From the NCBI GenBank assembly GCA_965203985.1, contig CBDBDS010000002.1, positions 310,001 to 374,000 on the forward strand: a stretch of DNA of 64,000 bases, given 5' to 3'. Shown piece by piece: positions 7,908 to 15,675 of this stretch. Both the position numbers and the translations under genes were made by a program. This DNA is from Bin87 sp965203985 (GTDB lineage: Bacteria > Chloroflexota > Dehalococcoidia > Lucifugimonadales > UBA3495). The notes under the pieces were generated by a model. That model saw nothing but the letters and a program-made list of their open reading frames with translations, was not told the origin of the DNA and ran no database searches. Position 1 is the first letter of the stretch; the number at the start of each line of letters is the position of its first letter.

Positions 7908-8723
7908 TCAGGCGGAACGGGGCTTCCGTCCCTTCCGGGCCAGGAAGTCCGAGAACCCCTCCTCCACCGTGAGCCCCTTGAAACGACCGGTGCGGCCCTC
8001 GATCTCGTTGCGGTACTGCTGTTCGATGGGCAGCCCGGAATGTTCCAGCAGCAACTGCTTGATGTTCGCCAGCCCTTCGACCCGATTGCGGGCGATGCCC
8101 GCCGCGATGTCCAGCGTCCGGTCCATCAGTTCTTCCGAGGGAACCAGGTGGTTGATCAGGCCCATGTGGTACGCCTCTTCGGCGAAAACTTCCCGGCCGC
8201 TGAGCAGCAGTTCCTTGGCCCGGTGGATGCCCACCAGCTGCGGCAGGCTCCAGGTCGCGTTCATCTGACCGTAGTTCACCGCCAGGAACCGGAAGCTGCT
8301 CTTTTCGCAGCCGACCAGGAAGTCCAGGCTGGTGGCCAGCACAGTGCCCCCGCCGTAACAAAGCCCGTTCACGGCGCCTATGACCGGCTTGCTGCTGGTA
8401 TGAAGATGCCACGTGTACGCGGCGCGCTCCGCCTGCCCGGCTTCGCGCTCCTCCGGGGAAAGCTCCCGGTTCTCGTGGATATCGGCGCCCGCGGAAAAAG
8501 CGCGTTCGCCGGCGCCGGTGATGATGACGGCGCCCACGCTGTCGTCGTCTTCGTAATCGGTAATGGCCTGGTCCAGCTCGCGCACCAGTTGTAAATTCAG
8601 AGCGTTCAGAACCTCGGGGCGGTTCAGCGTGACCACGCCGATATGGGTTTCAACTTCGCTCCGGCCCATCATCGTGGGGCGCGTCACGGTTTCGGTGTTG
8701 ATGCACGAGTAAGTGGTGACCAT
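7908..8723 (-). CDS. Enoyl-CoA hydratase/isomerase (crotonase) family protein
   Basis: The 271-residue protein shows the crotonase fold: IGVVTLNRPEVLNALNLQLVREL, AVIITGAGERAFSAGADI (first oxyanion-hole strand) and KPVIGAVNGLCYGGGTVLATSLDFLV (second, with the GGG turn). The two Glu residues that classical hydratases use for water addition normally fall in the following helices. Here those regions read FRFLAVNYGQ and MNATWSLPQLVG, with no Glu at either. It may therefore be another crotonase reaction such as isomerase, decarboxylase or thioesterase. A thiolase lies 7 kb away but is not linked. Confidence 0.87.
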   Translation of the reverse strand: MVTTYSCINTETVTRPTMMGRSEVETHIGVVTLNRPEVLNALNLQLVRELDQAITDYEDDDSVGAVIITGAGERAFSAGADIHENRELSPEEREAGQAERAAYTWHLHTSSKPVIGAVNGLCYGGGTVLATSLDFLVGCEKSSFRFLAVNYGQMNATWSLPQLVGIHRAKELLLSGREVFAEEAYHMGLINHLVPSEELMDRTLDIAAGIARNRVEGLANIKQLLLEHSGLPIEQQYRNEIEGRTGRFKGLTVEEGFSDFLARKGRKPRSA

Positions 8724-8797
8724 GTTTCCATCCTTGCCGTCGGGGAAAAGAGTTGCCGTCGTACCGCCGGGGCGCCGCCATTATAACGGCATTAGAT

Positions 8798-8823
8798 AAG
8801 GGCCGCCAAAATTGGCGGCCCTT
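8798..8823. terminator. Hairpin terminator between the YtxH and crotonase genes
   Basis: A 12-bp GC-rich stem (8798-8809 with 8812-8823) lies 34 bases past the stop of the minus-strand YtxH gene and before the crotonase start. T content after the stem is modest on both strands, so termination strength is uncertain. Confidence 0.6.
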
Positions 8824-8856
8824 TCCGTTAGGTTGGCGTTTACCGCCGGGCGTCGG

Positions 8857-9099
8857 TTAGCATCGGCCGGCGACGATGCCGGTGTCCTGCAGCACGAACT
8901 CGACGGGCACCTCCTCGGGGCGGCCGCGCATCCGTCGCCAGAGGGAGCCCCCGCGCCGGTAGCTGGACTTCACCTTGCGCCGGATGTCGGAGCGGGTCTC
9001 CCGGCCGCTCTTGGGCGCCAGCAGAATCCCGGCGGCGGCGCCCACGGCCAGGCCGGTCAGTATCAGGGCGGTGTTGCGCTTCACGTTCTTGTTCATCAT
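8857..9099 (-). CDS. YtxH-like small membrane-associated protein
   Basis: The start is set at the ATG at 9099, five bases after a perfect AGGAGG; an upstream in-frame ATG has no ribosome site. The 80-residue protein opens MMNKNVKRNT. It then has a glycine-rich membrane segment (ALILTGLAVGAAAGILLAPKSGRETR), the hallmark of the YtxH family (LLxAPxSGxETR). A basic tail follows (RRKVKSSYRRGGSLWRRMRGR). YtxH proteins are often general-stress proteins in Firmicutes, but their molecular role is unclear. It is a monocistronic gene with its own strong promoter and downstream hairpin. Confidence 0.8.
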   Translation of the reverse strand: MMNKNVKRNTALILTGLAVGAAAGILLAPKSGRETRSDIRRKVKSSYRRGGSLWRRMRGRPEEVPVEFVLQDTGIVAGRC

Positions 9100-9185
9100 G
9101 TCTTCCTCCTGTCCTGTATGAGTTCCGGAAATTGGCTGAATGGATATGGTGGGTGGCACGTTCCTTGTCGCTATTCTTATCACGA

Positions 9186-9214
9186 ATTATAATATAAATT
9201 AGCACGATTGTCAA
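9186..9214 (-). promoter_or_regulatory. Perfect sigma70 consensus promoter of the YtxH gene
   Basis: On the minus strand, TTGACA (9214-9209), a 17-base AT-rich spacer and TATAAT (9191-9186) match the consensus at every hexamer position. Transcription would begin near 9179, giving an 80-base leader to the YtxH start. Confidence 0.85.
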
Positions 9215-9432
9215 TAATACCGACGCGGCGGTCCCCGACGTTTCAGGACAATTCCAATGATCCTGTCGCGCCGTCACGATGATAATCCAGCAATTCACCG
9301 TGCCGCCCGCATCCTGTCCATACTGCGTATCCATGCAAACCATAACCTGCCGGGTTTTGCGCTATACTGGCGCCGCCTGGCCGGTTCGACCCAATAACTT
9401 TTGCCGGCTGACGGCTTCCACGGAGGGAGATT

Positions 9433-10857
9433 ATGCTGGATTTGATCATCCGCGGCGGCCAGGTCGTCACGCCCTGGGGCGTGGGCGACTGGGACGTGTG
9501 CATTCAGGGCGAGAAGATCGTCGCCATCACCGCACCCAACGCCATGACCGATGACGTCGGACGGGTCATCGACGCCACCGACAAGATCGTGGTGCCGGGC
9601 GGTATCGAACCCCACGCCCACATCGACGCGCCCATCATGGGGCCCGGAAATCTGCGGACCGCCCCACCGGAACAGGTCAGCCGGGCCGCCCTGTTCGGAG
9701 GCACTACCACGCTGCTGGACTTCGCCATCCATCACCCGGGCAACACTATCGAGGATGCCATCCAGGAACGGACCAACTCCTGGCGCGGCAATTCCTACGC
9801 TGACTACGCCCACCACCTGATGCTCCTCGGCGAGATCCCCCAGCGCACGCTGGAATCTCTTCACGAGTACATCGAGGGCGGTTGGTCCAGCGTCAAGATT
9901 TTCACTACCAACATCCGCCCGCCGGAAATGTCCGGCGAGCCCCGCAAGGTCGGCATGGGCCACCTCCACGACCTCATGGAGGTCATCCAGCGCAACGACG
10001 CCATGCTCCTCGTCCACTCCGAAGACGACGACATGGTGCAGTACATGTACGAAAAGCTCCAGCGCGAGGAGCGCAACGAGTGGTGGAACATGCCGCTGGT
10101 CCACAGCAACGAGTCGGAAGACGTTTCCTTCCGCCGTGTCCTCCGCGTAGCCGAATGGACCGGCTCGCCTGTGTACTTCGTCCACGTCAGCGCCCGCGAG
10201 GGCATCAACGCCATCGGCGAGGCGCGCAACAAGGGCATGGCGATCTACGGCGAAACGCTCCACAACTACGCCTGCTTCAACGCCAACAATTACAAAGAAG
10301 AGAACGGGATGAAGTACCACACTTACCCGTCCCTGAAGTCGCCGGAGGACGCCGCCATGCTGTGGAAGGGCATCGCCTGGGGCGGCCTGCACACCATGGC
10401 CACCGACGAGTATTGCACTGATTGGAACCTCAAGATCCAGGGCAAATCAGTACGGGACGTCACCGGCGGCCACAACGGAGCCGAGACCCGCGTCGGCATC
10501 ACCTACAGCGAAGGCGTCTCCAAGCGCGGTATGTCGCTCCAACGGTTTGTGGATGTCACCTCCGCCAACGCCGCCCGCATCTTCGGGCTCTACCCCCGCA
10601 AGGGAGCGTTGGCGCCCGGCAGCGACGCCGACATCACTCTCATCGACCCCTCGATCAAGAAGCGCCTGACCATGGATGACCTCCATATCAGCGATTACAG
10701 CATCTGGGAGGATTTTGAGATCGAAGGCTGGCCGGTGATGACCATCATGCGTGGCACCGTTGCCGTCGAAAACGGACAGCTGAACGCCCCGGCGGGTCAC
10801 GGCCAGTGGATTTCCCGCAAGATAGACCGCGAGGTCACCAACCGGCCGATTGGGTAG
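9433..10857 (+). CDS. Dihydropyrimidinase / D-hydantoinase-type amidohydrolase
   Basis: The 474-residue enzyme starts at ATG with GGAGGGA upstream. It has the full binuclear metal site of the hydantoinase family: His61-x-His63 in PHAHID, a Lys at 155 (WSSVKIFTTN) expected to be carbamylated, His195 (LLVHSEDDD), His251 (YFVHVSAREG) and Asp325 (TMATDEYCTDW). The family opens cyclic diamides such as dihydropyrimidines and hydantoins. The C-terminal beta-sandwich reforms around GSDADITLIDPSIKKRLT. The gene is monocistronic, with a hairpin after it. It could be a pyrimidine-degrading dihydropyrimidinase, but no dihydropyrimidine dehydrogenase or beta-ureidopropionase is nearby. Confidence 0.92.
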   Translation: MLDLIIRGGQVVTPWGVGDWDVCIQGEKIVAITAPNAMTDDVGRVIDATDKIVVPGGIEPHAHIDAPIMGPGNLRTAPPEQVSRAALFGGTTTLLDFAIHHPGNTIEDAIQERTNSWRGNSYADYAHHLMLLGEIPQRTLESLHEYIEGGWSSVKIFTTNIRPPEMSGEPRKVGMGHLHDLMEVIQRNDAMLLVHSEDDDMVQYMYEKLQREERNEWWNMPLVHSNESEDVSFRRVLRVAEWTGSPVYFVHVSAREGINAIGEARNKGMAIYGETLHNYACFNANNYKEENGMKYHTYPSLKSPEDAAMLWKGIAWGGLHTMATDEYCTDWNLKIQGKSVRDVTGGHNGAETRVGITYSEGVSKRGMSLQRFVDVTSANAARIFGLYPRKGALAPGSDADITLIDPSIKKRLTMDDLHISDYSIWEDFEIEGWPVMTIMRGTVAVENGQLNAPAGHGQWISRKIDREVTNRPIG

Positions 10858-10881
10858 CTTGGCCGATACAACCACAACGGC

Positions 10882-10909
10882 GTAGGGGCGAATGGTTATT
10901 CGCCCCTAC
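10882..10909. repeat. GTAGGGGCGAAT palindrome, possible terminator
   Basis: A perfect 12-bp inverted repeat (10882-10893 with 10898-10909) around GGTT sits 25 bases after the hydantoinase stop. A related GGGGCGGAT...ATCCGCCCC hairpin follows the alcohol dehydrogenase gene, which suggests a dispersed palindrome reused at gene ends. Confidence 0.65.
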
Positions 10910-11034
10910 ATTGCACAAATATCTATGGATTTTTGATTGGATCTCGGAACGACACGGGAGCAAGGCGGCTTCAACGACTTCGAAAATCACTGAGCGGAGC
11001 GGCGTTCCTACCGGAAGGTTGCACAGGAGGCGAC

Positions 11035-11295
11035 ATGAGCGAAGTATGGCAAGTTGAAGAAGCGAAAGCGAGATTCGACGAGTTTATGGCAGCGGCGGAA
11101 CGCGACGGCCCGCAAATAGTCACCAGGTGGGGAGTGGAAACTGCCGTGCTCGTCCCCATTGCCCAGTGGCGCAGCATGGAAAAACGAACCAAGCGCAATA
11201 TCAAAGAACTGCTGCTTGCGCCGGAAGCCCGAACCGAAAATCTGACACCCCCACGCTCGGAGATGGCGTTCCGAGAGCTGCCCGCACTGGATTAG
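11035..11295 (+). CDS. Phd/YefM-type antitoxin
   Basis: The start is the ATG at 11035, four bases after AGGAGG; an upstream frame extension is rejected. The 86-residue protein begins MSEVWQVEEAKARFDEFMAAAERDGPQIVTRWGVETAVLVPIAQW. This is the Phd/YefM DNA-binding and dimerisation fold, with the usual ARF core and the R-x-G-x-E-x-A-V strand. The C-terminal part (ELLLAPEARTENLTPPRSE) would wrap and neutralise the toxin. The toxin gene follows after four bases. The pair is expected to repress its own promoter. Confidence 0.9.
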   Translation: MSEVWQVEEAKARFDEFMAAAERDGPQIVTRWGVETAVLVPIAQWRSMEKRTKRNIKELLLAPEARTENLTPPRSEMAFRELPALD

Positions 11296-11299
11296 CCTG

Positions 11300-11704
11300 A
11301 TGCACTTGCTCGACACGAATGTCGTCTCAGAGATTCGCCGCAGCCGTCCCGACCGGGCAGTTTTAAGGTGGATTGAGCGTATTCCACCCGATCAACTGTT
11401 TCTGTCAGCGGTGACCATCGGAGAGATACAGGCCGGCATAGAGATAACTCGTGAGCAGGATTCGGAGAAAGCCATCGAAATCGAAACCTGGCTCGTCGAA
11501 CTGATGGATTCTTACAACGTTTTACCGATGGACGGGCCTACTTTCCGGGAATGGGCCCATTTGCAACACCGTCGGTCTAACACACTGGCGACGGATGCGA
11601 TGATCGCAGCCACGGCCATTGTAAATGAACTCATAGTTGCCACCAGGAACGTGCGCGATTTCGAACAATTCGATGTGGAGTTGCTCAATCCGTTTCTAAG
11701 TTAG
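11300..11704 (+). CDS. VapC-like PIN-domain toxin
   Basis: The 134-residue PIN-domain ribonuclease has acidic residues at the expected positions: Asp5 (MHLLDTNVVSE), Glu42 (TIGEIQAGI), Asp99 (LATDAMIAATA) and Asp120 (TRNVRDF). PIN toxins of this class cut structured RNAs, often tRNA, when the antitoxin is degraded. The gene starts four bases after the antitoxin stop, so translation is coupled. The length is normal and no active-site residue is missing, so the pair looks intact. Confidence 0.92.
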   Translation: MHLLDTNVVSEIRRSRPDRAVLRWIERIPPDQLFLSAVTIGEIQAGIEITREQDSEKAIEIETWLVELMDSYNVLPMDGPTFREWAHLQHRRSNTLATDAMIAATAIVNELIVATRNVRDFEQFDVELLNPFLS

Positions 11705-12000
11705 TAGGCGCCGAATTGCCCGTATATCGTTACTCGCGGGGTAAGCCATTTCAACCTCGGCCGATTTCTGACCGCCCCATAATAAAAATTCAAGCCGTCG
11801 ATGTATGCAACCGCTTCCGGCATGGGAAATCCTTAAATGCGTAACCGCCCACAGGGGGCGGTTCGCTGCCCATCCGTCGAAACGGGATGGGGGGGTCAAT
11901 GATCACGTTGCCAAATTTTGCGTCGGTTGTCAACCTTCATACCCGCGTACTATGATTGGCGGGTAGCGCGTTCGTCGCGCGACCTTTCGCCTTACTTTAT
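11705..12000. other. Intergenic region upstream of the alcohol dehydrogenase
   Basis: There is no supported gene. An eight-base stem AACCGCCC/GGGCGGTT at 11843-11863 lacks a T-run. The final 50 bases should include the promoter for the alcohol dehydrogenase gene. Confidence 0.4.
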
Positions 12001-12015
12001 AAGGAGCAACCCCAA

Positions 12016-12987
12016 ATGAAAGCAGCCCAACTGGTAGCCCCAAAGCGGTGGGAGTTTACCGATGTCGACACTCCTGCTCCCGCTGACGGCCAGGTCCTTG
12101 TCAAGATGGAAAGCGTCAGCGTATGTGGCTCGGATATCCGTCACACCTACGGCCCGGTTCTCGACGAGTCCGAGTATCCCATGGCGCCTTGCAAAGGCGC
12201 TCACGAACTCGCCGGCGTCATAGTTGAAAGCAAGACCGACGAGTTCCAGGAAGGGCAGCGGGTAATCGCGATACCCTATCCCGGCACCGGCGGGCTCTGC
12301 GAGTACATCCTGTCAGAACCGGGGCGGCTCGCCTTGCTCCCCGACGAAGGCGGTCTGGACGAATGGGTCATGTGCCAGCCACCGGGCACGGTGCTGTATT
12401 CCTGCCGTCAGCTGGGCAGCCCACTACAGCAGAGCATCCTGATCTTCGGCCAGGGCAGTATCGGCCTCAGCTTCACCATGATCCTGTCTCGGATGGGCGC
12501 CCGCCACGTCATCGTCGTCGATCCGCTGGACTACCGCCTGGAGAAGTCCAAGCAGATGGGTTCCACCCACCGCATCAATCCCGACAAGCAGGACGTTGCC
12601 GAAGCCGTCATGGAGATCACCAAGGGCCGCGGCCCGGACGTGTGCGTCGAAGCCGCAGGTTACCCGGAACCGCTGAACGAGTGCTTCCGTCACGTGCGCC
12701 AGTTCGGGCAGGTCATAATCTTCGGCATCCAGACCGACCACATGGTGCCCATCGAACACAACCTGTGGATGGACAAACAGCCGCGCATTATCCCGACCAC
12801 CGGCGCTCGCAGCGGCGACCCCATCAGCCAGATCCAGGATATGGTGGACCTTCGCGCCCGCGGCTGGGCTGATCCGGCCGAACTGATCACCCACCGCGTT
12901 GGCTTCTCCGACATCCAGAACGCCTACGATATGTACGAGCAGCGCGAGGATGGCATCATCAAGGTGGTCATGGATATCAACTCCTAG
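12016..12987 (+). CDS. Zinc-type medium-chain alcohol/polyol dehydrogenase
   Basis: The ATG at 12016 has AAGGAG ten bases upstream, giving 323 residues. The catalytic zinc site is present: Cys37 in SVCGSDIRH and His-Glu in KGAHELAGVI. The Rossmann segment is ILIFGQGSIGLSFTMILSRMGARHVIVVD with the GxGxxG loop. The Asp ending that strand favours NAD. The four-Cys structural zinc lobe common in this family is absent, and the segment between the GHE motif and the Rossmann fold is short. The substrate is unknown. The gene appears monocistronic, with a hairpin after the stop. Confidence 0.9.
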   Translation: MKAAQLVAPKRWEFTDVDTPAPADGQVLVKMESVSVCGSDIRHTYGPVLDESEYPMAPCKGAHELAGVIVESKTDEFQEGQRVIAIPYPGTGGLCEYILSEPGRLALLPDEGGLDEWVMCQPPGTVLYSCRQLGSPLQQSILIFGQGSIGLSFTMILSRMGARHVIVVDPLDYRLEKSKQMGSTHRINPDKQDVAEAVMEITKGRGPDVCVEAAGYPEPLNECFRHVRQFGQVIIFGIQTDHMVPIEHNLWMDKQPRIIPTTGARSGDPISQIQDMVDLRARGWADPAELITHRVGFSDIQNAYDMYEQREDGIIKVVMDINS

Positions 12988-13022
12988 GCGAAACCTGTCT
13001 TGGGCATCTCGCCCGGCGTTCG

Positions 13023-13044
13023 GGGGCGGATGAATATCCGCCCC
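13023..13044 (+). terminator. Hairpin after the alcohol dehydrogenase gene
   Basis: A 9-bp stem (13023-13031 with 13036-13044) closes a GAAT loop and is followed by TTACG. It lies 35 bases past the stop. The T-run is poor, so this may be a palindromic repeat acting as a weak terminator. Confidence 0.5.
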
Positions 13045-13059
13045 TTACGCAATTGACCA

Positions 13060-14076
13060 TTGACCAACGCTCGGTCTACATCCGCCCTGTCGCCCGGCCA
13101 GCGAATACGGCTGGCTCGGGAGAACCTGTGCGTCGCCATGGCATTTTACGCGGCCGCGCACCGGGGGCTGATCACGCCCGCGTTTGTACCGGCCAGCACC
13201 GAAGTATACGGGCGGGACTGGGAGCCAGTGGACGCCAGCGTTCCGTTGGAGATGTCCGACCAGCGCGGCCTGCTTCGGTGTGCCGGCAACCAGGTCCGCG
13301 CCGCCTTTGCCGTGTGCGCCCTCCAGACCCAACGCGAGTTGGACGGAGTATCCGCAAAAGAGCCGCTGCAGGAAACCGATCCCAGCATGAAAGCGGTCCG
13401 GGCAGTCTGTTTTGTCATCGGGCACAGCCTCGACCGGGAACTGCTCAACCCAACCTGGGTCGTGCCGACAGAATACCGCCAATGCTTCGAATGCCCGGCG
13501 ATGGGCCTTTCCCTGGACGCTTCCAGCTGGAACGGTCGGGAGATGCGGTGGGAACACCTCGGCGGGTTGCCGTCCTATCTCGACCTGATACTGTTCGCGT
13601 CCTATTGTGTCGACGGCATGGCGGTTCCGGACGCTGCCGGCATTGCCAAGGGTGATTACACGACCCTCCAGGAATTGGATCCGGCGAGTTTGGGCGGGGC
13701 GGACCCAATCGTCCCTGGGTACGGCAGCGGATCCGGCCGCCTCCGGCAAACCGGTCCCGCCTCGTCCGGGCCGGCTCCAGGCTCGGGTTGGATCGCCCCG
13801 CTTGAACCGCCGGAACCGGCGATCACCATTGCATCGCAAGCCAGCGAATGTGGCCCGGTAGACGACTTCGTCGCCGATGTGTGTCTGACCGGTGCAGAGG
13901 CCATGTCCCTGGCCGGCGATCTCTATGCCTCCTACGCGCAATGGTGCCTGGATCAGGGTTACCTGGCCCACAGCCAGCGCAAGTTTGGCCTGGAACTCAG
14001 GGCGCGCGGATACCAGCGCAAGCGACGCGGCAAGGGAAAGCACTGGTGGCTGGGCGTCGGAGCTCCGCAGCTCTAA
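13060..14076 (+). CDS. Hypothetical protein with D5-primase-like C-terminal domain
   Basis: The frame runs 338 residues from TTG at 13060, which has no clear ribosome site; ATG at 13138 is an alternative. The N-terminal 200 residues match nothing I recognise: a helical start (RLARENLCVAMAFYAAAHRG) and one Cys pair (YRQCFECPAMGLSLD). A low-complexity Gly/Ser/Pro linker follows. Residues about 280-330 (AMSLAGDLYASYAQWCLDQGYLAHSQRKFGLELRARGY then KGKHWWLGV) resemble the winged-helix tail of phage/plasmid D5-type primase-helicases. No primase or helicase motifs are present. It could be a domesticated mobile-element fragment or a DNA-binding regulator. Confidence 0.6.
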   Translation: MTNARSTSALSPGQRIRLARENLCVAMAFYAAAHRGLITPAFVPASTEVYGRDWEPVDASVPLEMSDQRGLLRCAGNQVRAAFAVCALQTQRELDGVSAKEPLQETDPSMKAVRAVCFVIGHSLDRELLNPTWVVPTEYRQCFECPAMGLSLDASSWNGREMRWEHLGGLPSYLDLILFASYCVDGMAVPDAAGIAKGDYTTLQELDPASLGGADPIVPGYGSGSGRLRQTGPASSGPAPGSGWIAPLEPPEPAITIASQASECGPVDDFVADVCLTGAEAMSLAGDLYASYAQWCLDQGYLAHSQRKFGLELRARGYQRKRRGKGKHWWLGVGAPQL

Positions 14077-14168
14077 TCCCAACTGGGCGTGGTTTCCGGT
14101 CAGCGCGCCTATCGGTAACACACTCTTTACACGAGCGCAAAATTCGCGTAACAACCGCCCGCGATACT

Positions 14169-14366
14169 GTGTCCAACGAAACGGGCAACGCCGCCCACCC
14201 TGCTTGGAGACAGAAAATGATCGCCATCGCCGCCGGAGCCGCTTTTGTAGGACTTTTCGCCCTTTGGGTCATCGTGCCCCGCTTCATCCTCCGCCGGCAC
14301 GAAAAGAGCGCTCAGCCCGTCACTCCCGTGGCGCGCGAGGAATTCGCCCCGCAGGCGGCCGACTAG
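14169..14366 (+). CDS. Small single-pass membrane protein
   Basis: A 65-residue product from GTG at 14169 has a short polar N-terminus (VSNETGNAAHPAWRQK). One hydrophobic segment follows (MIAIAAGAAFVGLFALWVIVPRFI), then a basic stop-transfer RRHEK and a short acidic tail. A strong terminator begins 34 bases after the stop, supporting a real transcription unit. There is no obvious ribosome site, and the function is unknown. Confidence 0.55.
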   Translation: MSNETGNAAHPAWRQKMIAIAAGAAFVGLFALWVIVPRFILRRHEKSAQPVTPVAREEFAPQAAD

Positions 14367-14400
14367 CAATCTCCAGCCTGCGAATAATCTCGGGTATGTG

Positions 14401-14428
14401 AGCCGGGGGCATCGTCCCCCGGCTTTTT
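14401..14428 (+). terminator. Rho-independent terminator
   Basis: A 9-bp stem (14401-14409 with 14416-14424) closes a six-base loop and runs directly into five T residues. It ends the transcription unit of the small membrane protein. Confidence 0.85.
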
Positions 14429-14580
14429 GTATGTCGAGACTTGGTCCTCGGGCGGCGGGTAGATGCGTCCCGGTTTCCGCGATTGACTTTGACCGGGGCC
14501 GTCGCTAGCATTGCGGCAACCATCCTGCCGACCCCGGCACGAGTTCCGTTTCGGCCACAGACTCTCAGGAGGCCACGATC

Positions 14581-15381
14581 ATGTTCGTGCGGCGCGACCT
14601 TACCGACACCGTACCCACCCGCGAAGGCAACATGCACTTTGTCAAACAAGGCGCCGGCTATCCGTTGGTGATGCTGCATCCCCTGGGCACATCCACCTGG
14701 GCGTGGAGTTCCGTGATAGATGCGTTCAGCCAACACTACACCTGCTACGCCTTCGATATGCTCGGGCACGGCGATTCCGACAAACCCACCCGACACTTCA
14801 ACATCCCTGACTACGCCCAGGCGCTGGATGATGCCTGCCAGATACTCAACATCCACCGCGGCCACTACGTGGGCAATTCGGTCGGTGCGGTCCTGGCCAC
14901 CGAGATGGCAGCTTCCTTCCCGGAACGGTTGGACAAGCTCGTCCTGGTCGGCGCGCCGGTATGGGATGCCCGGACGGCTCCGGAGCGTATCGCCGAGTCC
15001 GCCGCCGGCTACGACGCCGACGGCATGCCAGTGCCACGGACCATGGAACAGGCCAAAGAGTCCACGACTTTTGCCGAACCCAGGCAGGAGTGGGTCGACG
15101 CTAACAACGGCACGAGGGCACAGGCTGGCGCCTGGGTCAAAAAGCTGCACGAGTCGCTGGCCTGGTACGACATCATGACCAGGCTGCCCCAGGTCAATGC
15201 CCGCGAAACCCTCGTCCTGTACGGTGAGGTCGACCGGCTGCGCGACGGCGAAGAACTCCTGCACAACAACATCGTCCGCGCCCGCAAACACATCATGCCC
15301 GGCGTCGGGCATATACCGCAAATCGAAGACCCGGAGGGGTTCGTCGACGCGGTACTGGCGTTCCTCAAGCCCGGAACATAG
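14581..15381 (+). CDS. Alpha/beta-hydrolase
   Basis: The 266-residue enzyme starts at ATG with AGGAGG 8-9 bases upstream. It has the catalytic triad Ser100 (HYVGNSVGAVLA, nucleophile elbow), Asp218 (LYGEVDRLRDG) and His244 (PGVGHIPQIEDP). The oxyanion region is MLHPLGTSTWAW, and YAFDMLGHGDSDKP follows the second strand. The cap domain is short. This shape is common to meta-cleavage-product hydrolases, esterases and haloalkane dehalogenases. The Asn before the nucleophile (GNSVG) fits the C-C hydrolase/esterase branch, but the substrate is unknown. It is monocistronic. Confidence 0.9.
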   Translation: MFVRRDLTDTVPTREGNMHFVKQGAGYPLVMLHPLGTSTWAWSSVIDAFSQHYTCYAFDMLGHGDSDKPTRHFNIPDYAQALDDACQILNIHRGHYVGNSVGAVLATEMAASFPERLDKLVLVGAPVWDARTAPERIAESAAGYDADGMPVPRTMEQAKESTTFAEPRQEWVDANNGTRAQAGAWVKKLHESLAWYDIMTRLPQVNARETLVLYGEVDRLRDGEELLHNNIVRARKHIMPGVGHIPQIEDPEGFVDAVLAFLKPGT

Positions 15382-15409
15382 CCGGGAAACCCCGCCGAGC
15401 CGGTCGTCG

Positions 15410-15569
15410 GTGACAGTTCAGACTTGCGGGGAAAGTGTCATTGCGAGCGCATCGCGGCAATCTCGTTGGCGTGTGGGAGTCCTTTAGGACAGACGTTGCC
15501 GTTACGGCGGCGAGATTGCCACGGCGCTAGCGCTTGGCGATGACAATCTCCGGATTCTGGACACTTACG
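15410..15569. mobile_element. MITE-like element, family A (degraded copy)
   Basis: This unit of about 160 bases matches the 45201-45363 element along its length. It has an outer GGTGACAGTTCAGA-like left end, a GTCATTGCGAGCG...GGCAATCTCG copy at 15437-15465, a GGGAGTCCTTT core and the inverted copy at 15511-15544. The right end (15556-15568) is degenerate against the left. It fills most of the gap between the alpha/beta-hydrolase and the first tubulin-like gene. Confidence 0.65.
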
Positions 15570-15675
15570 GCCATCGCGGTCGCTTGGCGTTTCGGAAGCA
15601 TCCGCGTTAAAATGGAGCCGACGGCAGTCCGTTTTGGATCGGTCGTCGGCCGACCATTTGGATGTACCCGCTGCC

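Noticed and set aside
9295..10392. A 365-codon minus-strand frame
   Set aside because: It is antisense to the hydantoinase gene, which has a full metal site and ribosome site; the antisense protein has His/Val-rich low-complexity character.
13045..14154. A 369-codon minus-strand frame
   Set aside because: It is antisense to the D5-tail protein. The plus-strand frame has a recognisable domain and better codon use; the minus frame shows no domain.
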